A program made the position numbers and the translations under genes. A stretch of DNA of 5,319 bases from contig PFXB01000133.1 of assembly GCA_002791435.1 (NCBI GenBank), positions 7,084 to 12,402 on the forward strand, read 5' to 3'. Source of the DNA: a candidate division WWE3 bacterium CG_4_9_14_3_um_filter_43_9. GTDB lineage: Bacteria; Patescibacteriota; CPR3; GCA-002780085. The notes below the pieces were generated by a model. It did not search any database. It was not told the origin of the DNA and saw nothing but the letters and a program-made list of their open reading frames with translations. Shown here one piece after another: positions 1 through 3,359 of the stretch; positions within the stretch are counted from its first letter, which is position 1, and every line of letters starts with the position of its first letter.

Positions 1-740
1 TAAGTTGCAACATTGAAGGCGACCGGCATTTGCCGGAAGTGGTGGCGTTTGTGAAGCGAGAGACGCCGGATATTGTCTGCTTCCAGGAGGTCTACCAAGA
101 GAATGTTCAAAATCTCTCCCAGAAATTTGGCATGTACTCCTATTTTTTCCCGATGATGAAAATTGAAAAACCGAACGCCATGAATTTTTCACTTCATGGT
201 CTATGGGGAATAACCATTTTCTCTAGATTAAAGCCTTCGAAAGTTGACTGTTTTTACTACACCGGCACCAAAGATAACATTCCTGTTGACGACACCAGTC
301 CCAATTTTCCTAACCGGGTTTTGGCCTGGGTTGAATTTGAGAAAAATTCCAGTGTAATAAGAATTGCAACCACTCATTTTACTTGGTCTCCAAAGGGACA
401 AACTACATCGTTGCAGCTTGAAAAATTTACCATTTTAAACTCAAAACTATCCGCGATCGGCGATCTTGTCTTGTGTGGAGATTTCAACGCTCCTCGGGGA
501 AAAGAAATCTGGAGCCTGTTATCTGCCAAATATCAAGACCATATTCCGCCTGAAGTTACCACCACCATAGACCCTAAACTTCACCGTGCCGGAGACATAC
601 AGTACGTGGTTGACGCTCTGTTCAGCACCCCAGAATATGAGGTTACCAGCGTAAAAGTGGTTTCCGGAGTAAGTGATCACATGGGAATTGTGGGAACCGT
701 CTCTTTGTATTCTTCCGCTCCGGGAGCGGAGAAGCGTTGA
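1..740 (+). CDS. Endonuclease/exonuclease/phosphatase (EEP) family protein, 5' end cut by window
   Basis: This is a predicted metal-dependent phosphoesterase of the EEP (exonuclease III/DNase I-like) superfamily; the substrate (DNA, phospholipid or other phosphodiester) cannot be told from the sequence. The frame is already open at base 3 and the visible product is 245 residues. It begins SCNIEGDRHLPEV, so the conserved Asn of the first EEP motif (N3) lies upstream of the first possible start (TTG at 30), and the true start must be just outside the window. Other family residues are Glu29 in the FQEV motif, His125 in TTHF, Asp160 and Asn162 in GDFN, Asp204 in YVVDALF, and Asp225-His226 in SDHMG. 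All catalytic motifs are therefore present. No membrane segment is visible. The last residues (SSAPGAEKR) are encoded by a GC-rich hairpin repeated beyond the next gene, so the tail is probably acquired rather than part of the fold. The family call is secure; the substrate is unknown. Confidence 0.9.
   Translation, partial: SCNIEGDRHLPEVVAFVKRETPDIVCFQEVYQENVQNLSQKFGMYSYFFPMMKIEKPNAMNFSLHGLWGITIFSRLKPSKVDCFYYTGTKDNIPVDDTSPNFPNRVLAWVEFEKNSSVIRIATTHFTWSPKGQTTSLQLEKFTILNSKLSAIGDLVLCGDFNAPRGKEIWSLLSAKYQDHIPPEVTTTIDPKLHRAGDIQYVVDALFSTPEYEVTSVKVVSGVSDHMGIVGTVSLYSSAPGAEKR
704..732 (+). repeat. REP-like palindromic repeat, left copy
   Basis: This hairpin has arms TTCCGCTC and GAGCGGAG around a CGG loop (713-731, 8 bp including one outer G-T pair). 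It and its 5' flank match 1490-1518 at 26 of 29 positions (differences at 710, 722 and 731), in the same orientation and 786 bp apart. It lies inside the 3' end of the endonuclease gene, where it encodes SSAPGAE. A terminator role is unlikely because no T-tract follows. It is best read as a REP-type element belonging to the neighbouring transposase. Confidence 0.75.
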
Positions 741-765
741 CGTCAAAGGCGTTGTATGTTATATG
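737..765 (+). promoter_or_regulatory. Candidate promoter of the transposase gene
   Basis: TTGACG (737-742, 5 of 6 to the -35 consensus) is followed after 17 bp by TATATG (760-765, 4 of 6 to the -10). The -35 overlaps the endonuclease stop codon. The predicted start near 772 would give a leader of about 47 nt that contains the 797-817 hairpin. The -10 is weak, so confidence is modest. Confidence 0.35.
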
Positions 766-767
766 TA

Positions 768-780
768 AGTCTATTAGACT
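768..780 (+). promoter_or_regulatory. Perfect 13-bp dyad AGTCTATTAGACT
   Basis: This perfect inverted repeat has 6-bp arms around a single T. It lies 3 to 15 bp after the candidate -10 of the transposase, across the predicted transcription start. Its position would suit an operator, but there is no regulator gene nearby and only one copy. The regulatory role is inference. Confidence 0.25.
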
Positions 781-796
781 GGGAAAGATAAATTTC

Positions 797-817
797 TTCC
801 CGTACCGGGAGCGGGAA
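797..817 (+). repeat. REP-like hairpin abutting the transposase start, covering its RBS
   Basis: Arms TTCCCGTAC and GAGCGGGAA around a CGG loop form a 9-position stem with one A-A mismatch (804/810) and one T-G pair (803/811). The core CCGGGAGCGG (805-814) is shared with the left copy, so this is a diverged member of the same family. The GGAG at 808-811 is the only Shine-Dalgarno-like sequence for the transposase ATG at 819 (7-nt spacing). It sits in the 3' half of the hairpin loop and stem, so folding of the mRNA would hide it. Confidence 0.6.
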
Positions 818-818
818 A

Positions 819-1487
819 ATGCCAAAGCGAAAACACAATTTTTGTAATGGATATTACTATCACATCTATAACCGTGGGAGTAATCGGCAAACAATTTTTA
901 ACGAACCTGATGATTACTATCGATTTTACTGTGCTTCTTCTTTCTATCGTTTTCAAAACCTCCCCTTAAAGCTTTCCTCTTTTATCCGCCTAAAATCTGA
1001 GGAGAGCTCGCTGATTGCAGAGTCAACCTTCCGAACAGACAATCAGAAAGTGTCACTACTGTGTTACTCGTTCATGCTCAATCATTTCCACCTTTTAATA
1101 AGCCAGCATATAGCTGGCGGTATATCGAATTACCTGCATGATCTTACGGATAGCTATACACATTATTTTAATATGAAATATGAACGCAGCGGTTCACTTT
1201 TTCAGGGAAGATTCAAATCGGTCTTGATTAAAAGTGACGAACAATTGCTTCATCTTTCACGCTATATACACCTCAATCCGGTAACCAGCGGCATACTGTC
1301 TTTTGAACAGCTGGAAAGTTATCCCTGGACTTCGTTGCCTGAATATTTAAAATCTGTCCAGGGAATTTGTGAAAAAAAATTAATTTTGAAACATTTTTCC
1401 AGTGAAATCCAATATAAAGATTTTGTTTTATCGCGTAAAGATCACCAAAAGACTCTGAACCTTTTAAAAAATCTCACCCTTGATTGA
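819..1487 (+). CDS. REP-associated tyrosine transposase (RAYT), IS200/IS605-like Y1 HUH family
   Basis: This is a predicted single-strand DNA transposase/nickase of 222 residues, a usual RAYT length. The N-terminal YYYHIYNRGSNRQTIF (12-27) is the typical first strand and turn of the family. The HUH metal site is H89-F-H91 in LNHFHLLI. The block SYTHYFN (112-118) holds the catalytic tyrosine, most likely Y113, with Y116 as the alternative. It is followed by the family signature GSLFQGRFK (125-133) and YIHLNPV (149-155). The metal site and nucleophile are intact, with no frameshift, so the enzyme is probably functional. Start: ATG at 819, with GGAG 7 nt upstream inside a hairpin. Related palindromes on both sides are the likely substrates. 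Known RAYTs bind and cleave REP hairpins, usually occur as one copy per genome, and may be domesticated. The family call is firm; activity on these particular repeats is inferred. Confidence 0.93.
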   Translation: MPKRKHNFCNGYYYHIYNRGSNRQTIFNEPDDYYRFYCASSFYRFQNLPLKLSSFIRLKSEESSLIAESTFRTDNQKVSLLCYSFMLNHFHLLISQHIAGGISNYLHDLTDSYTHYFNMKYERSGSLFQGRFKSVLIKSDEQLLHLSRYIHLNPVTSGILSFEQLESYPWTSLPEYLKSVQGICEKKLILKHFSSEIQYKDFVLSRKDHQKTLNLLKNLTLD

Positions 1488-1489
1488 TT

Positions 1490-1518
1490 TTTGTAATCTT
1501 CCGCTCCCGGAGCGGAAA
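1490..1518 (+). repeat. REP-like palindromic repeat, right copy
   Basis: A perfect 8-bp stem TTCCGCTC/GAGCGGAA with a CCG loop (1499-1517) begins just after the transposase stop. It matches the copy at 704-732 at 26 of 29 bases. The differences are one flank base, one loop base and one outer arm base, and the pairing stays intact. It could also act as a 3' mRNA stabiliser. It is followed by AAAGAGAATC rather than T's, so it is a poor Rho-independent terminator. Confidence 0.78.
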
Positions 1519-1547
1519 GAGAATCTTTTATTTCCCTCTTTTAGTGT

Positions 1548-1576
1548 TATACACCCCGTTGTTTTTTGGTTATAAT
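1548..1576 (+). promoter_or_regulatory. Promoter of the small metallopeptidase gene (leaderless arrangement)
   Basis: TATACA (1548-1553, 4 of 6) and a consensus TATAAT (1571-1576) are separated by 17 bp. Six bases lie between the -10 and the ATG at 1583, so transcription would begin at or next to the A of the start codon, giving a leaderless mRNA. This also decides the start, because the reading frame is open further upstream to a TTG at 1484. Confidence 0.6.
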
Positions 1577-1582
1577 GAAATC

Positions 1583-1966
1583 ATGAAACCTTTCGACTTT
1601 GAAGCGCTTGTTAACCAGGCTTTGACGGAACTGCCTCCCGAGTTTAAACGCCAACTGGATAACGTGGCCGTAGTCATTGAAGAGTGGCCAACCGAAGAAG
1701 ATTTACAAAGTATCAAAGCCAAACCCGGTACCCTTCTTTTTGGACTCTATCGTGGTGTTCCCAAAATTGCGCGCGGCGCAAATTATTCCTCTCTGCCTGA
1801 CAAAATAGCCATTTTCTCAGGACCGATTCTTTCATCTTCACCCAACGCCATTTCTGCCAAACAGAAAATTAAAGAAGTGATCTTGCATGAAATCGGGCAT
1901 CATTTCGGACTCCGAGAAGATGAGATTCGCAAGGCAGAAAGAAGGAGAAAAAGTGGTGGGGGATAA
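1583..1966 (+). CDS. Small zincin-like metallopeptidase, TTHA0227/DUF1025 type
   Basis: This predicted cytoplasmic zinc metallopeptidase of minimal size has 127 residues, the usual length of this family. Features in order are an N-terminal FDFEALVNQALTELPPEF helix (4-21), GTLLFGLYRGVP (49-60), DKIAIFSGPIL (73-83) and the zinc-binding motif HEIGHHFGLREDE (102-114). There H102 and H106 are ligands, E103 the catalytic base, and an acidic residue after the Gly (E112 or D113) the likely third ligand. The C-terminus is basic (KAERRRKSGGG). There is no signal peptide or membrane helix. ATG 1583 is preferred over the upstream TTG at 1484, because the extra 33 residues would be encoded by the repeat at 1490-1518 and the promoter and match nothing in the family. 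There is no Shine-Dalgarno, consistent with a leaderless mRNA. The natural substrate is unknown. The next gene is a second, unrelated zincin with its own promoter. Confidence 0.88.
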   Translation: MKPFDFEALVNQALTELPPEFKRQLDNVAVVIEEWPTEEDLQSIKAKPGTLLFGLYRGVPKIARGANYSSLPDKIAIFSGPILSSSPNAISAKQKIKEVILHEIGHHFGLREDEIRKAERRRKSGGG

Positions 1967-1990
1967 CCCAACTGACTTTTGACTTACAAC

Positions 1991-2019
1991 TTGCCATCTG
2001 AACTGATTTTTTCTACAAT
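1991..2019 (+). promoter_or_regulatory. Promoter of the matrixin-like gene (leaderless arrangement)
   Basis: TTGCCA (1991-1996, 5 of 6) and TACAAT (2014-2019, 5 of 6) are separated by exactly 17 bp. The ATG at 2029 begins 9 bp after the -10, so the 5' leader would be zero to three bases. It is the best-matched promoter in the window and lies in the 62-bp gap after the small peptidase, so the matrixin gene need not depend on upstream transcription. Confidence 0.65.
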
Positions 2020-2028
2020 GAAGCCTAT

Positions 2029-2964
2029 ATGAAAAAACTGATCTTTTTTATCATTCCTGTCATCATAATCGGTCTTTTGGGTTTTCTCCTATACAAAAAC
2101 GGAACCTACGACCAAATCCGCTATCTTTTAAAATCTCCCTGTGACCAGCCGATTGAATATTCGATCGGTACCATCGACCCTGAGTTTAATCTTTCCCAAG
2201 ATGAATTACGAGTCAATATCCAAAAAGCAACCGCCATTTGGGAAGACGTAGCTCAAAAAAATCTTTTCGAGTATAATCCAACGGCCAAACTAACCGTAAA
2301 CCTCGTATATGACGAACGTCAGTCAGCCTTGAATAAGGTGGAGGAACTTAAAAACAAAATTGAGGGTGATAAATCGTCGCTGGAAAAAGACCGGGTTCAA
2401 TACAATATTCTGGCTTATGATTTTTCCGAGCGCCTGCAGGCTTTTAATGAACAGGTCAATTATTGGAATTCCCGGGGTGGAGCTCCACCTGCCGAATATG
2501 CCGCTTTAAAACAGGAACAGGTTGATCTGCAAAAAGAAGCCGAAGATTTAGATTCCCTGGCTGCCAAACTTAATCTGACGGCGACGGATTATAATAGTCA
2601 ATTGGGAGAGCTTAGCCAATCGGTTGCAAACTATAACCAGAACATCTTCCAAAAACCGGAGGAGGGGATTTACCTTCCTGCCGAAAACAAAATCAATATT
2701 TATCTGATCGTTGATCAAAATGAGCTTATCCACACCCTAACCCACGAACTGGGACATGCACTGGGTTTGGGACATGTCTATGACAATGAAAAAGCTATGA
2801 TGTATCTTTATGCCAATAATGAACTCGGCCTTTCTGAGGAAGACACAAAAATGCTGAATTATCTTTGTCAAAACAGCAATTTTACGAAAATCTTTAATGA
2901 GAAAAAGTCAATCTTTTTTGAAGTTTTGACCTCTATCTTGGCTTCGGTTAATTATAGTCTTTAA
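2029..2964 (+). CDS. Membrane-anchored matrixin-like zinc metalloprotease with coiled-coil insert
   Basis: This predicted extracytoplasmic metalloprotease has 311 residues. Residues 4-21 are one hydrophobic helix after MKK, with no clear signal-peptidase or lipobox site, so it is probably an uncleaved N-terminal anchor. Residues 38-97 resemble the start of a matrixin domain: CDQPIEYSIGTID, the helix KATAIWEDVA and the strand LTVNLVYDER. Residues about 99-207 are Lys/Glu/Gln/Leu-rich with heptad-like spacing, broken by SRGGAPPAEY (148-157), and look like an antiparallel coiled-coil hairpin. The catalytic part then resumes: YLPAENKINIYLI, HELGHALGLGH (239-249; ligands H239, H243, H249, base E240) and a Met-turn candidate AMMY (256-259). 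The only cysteines are C38 and C280, flanking the fold, which suggests a disulfide and an outside location. It has its own promoter and no Shine-Dalgarno. The zincin/matrixin call is strong. The substrate is unknown, and the role of the insert is inferred to be reach, oligomerisation or gating. Confidence 0.87.
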   Translation: MKKLIFFIIPVIIIGLLGFLLYKNGTYDQIRYLLKSPCDQPIEYSIGTIDPEFNLSQDELRVNIQKATAIWEDVAQKNLFEYNPTAKLTVNLVYDERQSALNKVEELKNKIEGDKSSLEKDRVQYNILAYDFSERLQAFNEQVNYWNSRGGAPPAEYAALKQEQVDLQKEAEDLDSLAAKLNLTATDYNSQLGELSQSVANYNQNIFQKPEEGIYLPAENKINIYLIVDQNELIHTLTHELGHALGLGHVYDNEKAMMYLYANNELGLSEEDTKMLNYLCQNSNFTKIFNEKKSIFFEVLTSILASVNYSL

Positions 2965-2987
2965 TACTTTTGCGGTTGAGATTCATG

Positions 2988-2993
2988 AGGAGG
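2988..2993 (+). promoter_or_regulatory. Perfect Shine-Dalgarno AGGAGG of the MscL-like gene
   Basis: AGGAGG stands 9 bases before ATG 3003 and fixes that start against in-frame alternatives at 2970 (TTG) and 2985 (ATG). It is the only canonical Shine-Dalgarno seen before a gene in this window. A possible -10, TATAGT (2953-2958), lies upstream within the end of the matrixin gene, without a convincing -35 at normal spacing. Confidence 0.8.
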
Positions 2994-3002
2994 CGATCCG
3001 TT

Positions 3003-3242
3003 ATGAAAAATTTTATTGAATTTATTCGAGAGCAGGGAATTGGCGGACTCGCTGTGGGGTTCATTTTGGGAGGCGCGGTCTCGAAAGTGGTTGCCTCTTT
3101 GGTCAATGATCTGATAAATCCCATCTTGGGCATTGTTCTGGGAGCGGCTGGGAATCTTGCTGATGCCTATTTTCAAATTGGCTCGACTAAAATCATGTGG
3201 GGAAGCTTTATCAATACCGTCTTGGACAAAAAATCCAACTGA
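3003..3242 (+). CDS. Truncated MscL-like mechanosensitive channel protein lacking TM2
   Basis: This 79-residue protein is related to the large-conductance mechanosensitive channel MscL, which normally has about 100-150 residues and two membrane helices. Residues 1-48 match the amphipathic N-helix (MKNFIEFIREQ) and TM1: LAVGFILGGAVSKVVASLVNDLINPILG, with the pore-lining small-residue pattern and the SLVND signature. Residues 49-74 match the periplasmic loop up to WGSFINTVLD, which in MscL leads straight into TM2. Here LD is followed only by KKSN and a stop. No frame downstream encodes a hydrophobic helix before the next gene, so this is not a simple frameshift that hides TM2. After one base is skipped in the A6 run (3228-3233), the other frame reads NPTEVLLK and ends at 3321. 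The gene has a strong Shine-Dalgarno and an intact frame, so it is probably translated. Whether the protein gates is doubtful: it could be a degenerate channel, a one-helix pore subunit or a decaying gene. Confidence 0.75.
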   Translation: MKNFIEFIREQGIGGLAVGFILGGAVSKVVASLVNDLINPILGIVLGAAGNLADAYFQIGSTKIMWGSFINTVLDKKSN

Positions 3243-3291
3243 AGTTTTGCTCAAAGCGCCGAAACATCTAAGGCGTCCTTCATTAATCTCT

Positions 3292-3319
3292 TTTAAAAAT
3301 ATGCTGAATGGGATAGAAT
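3292..3319 (+). promoter_or_regulatory. Candidate promoter of the DUF2207 gene
   Basis: TTTAAA (3292-3297, 4 of 6) and TAGAAT (3314-3319, 5 of 6) are separated by 16 bp. The predicted start near 3326 gives a leader of about 23 nt before ATG 3349. That leader has no Shine-Dalgarno but does have an ATG at 3330. The -35 is weak, so this is a moderate call. Confidence 0.4.
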
Positions 3320-3329
3320 GATATCAAGT

Positions 3330-3359
3330 ATGAAATTCCACCCGTCTGATGGCAACTAA
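3330..3359 (+). CDS. Possible 9-codon leader ORF overlapping the DUF2207 start
   Basis: ATG at 3330 opens a frame encoding MKFHPSDGN that stops at 3357-3359, overlapping the ATG of the next gene (3349) in a different frame. It begins 10 bp after the candidate -10, close to the -10/ATG distance of the two zincin genes, so it could be the first codon read on a near-leaderless mRNA and could couple or damp translation of the membrane protein. A chance occurrence of such a short frame is quite possible. Confidence 0.15.
   Translation: MKFHPSDGN

Larger units (their letters stand above)
704..1518 (+). mobile_element. Putative REP-RAYT module: transposase gene with flanking hairpin repeats
   Basis: This is a single-gene unit made of the Y1/HUH transposase gene at 819-1487 and three related GC-rich hairpins. 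One lies 86 bp before the ATG, one directly abuts the ATG, and one starts 3 bp after the stop. The outer two are direct copies. RAYT transposases are known to act on REP palindromes that often surround their own gene, and the arrangement here fits. No target-site duplication is expected for HUH enzymes, and the exact borders are not defined. It could be a mobile unit or a fixed, domesticated locus; this window cannot distinguish the two. Confidence 0.55.

Noticed and set aside
30..32. TTG as the start of the endonuclease gene
   Set aside because: The frame is open to base 3, and the residues before the TTG (SCNIEGDRH) contain the conserved first EEP motif, so the real start is outside the window.
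704..1518. CRISPR-like array
   Set aside because: There are only three palindromic units, at irregular spacing around a transposase gene, with no spacers of regular length.
1484..1582. 33-residue N-terminal extension of the small metallopeptidase from TTG 1484
   Set aside because: It would be encoded by the hairpin repeat and promoter and overlaps the transposase stop. ATG 1583 has a consensus -10 at leaderless distance and gives the family's normal length.
2970..3002. Upstream starts (TTG 2970, ATG 2985) for the MscL-like gene
   Set aside because: AGGAGG at 2988-2993 is correctly placed only for ATG 3003, and the MscL similarity begins there with MKNFIEFIRE.
3256..3276. GCGCC/GGCGT hairpin as terminator of the MscL-like gene
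   Set aside because: The stem has only four Watson-Crick pairs plus one wobble, an 11-nt loop, and no T-run directly after it.
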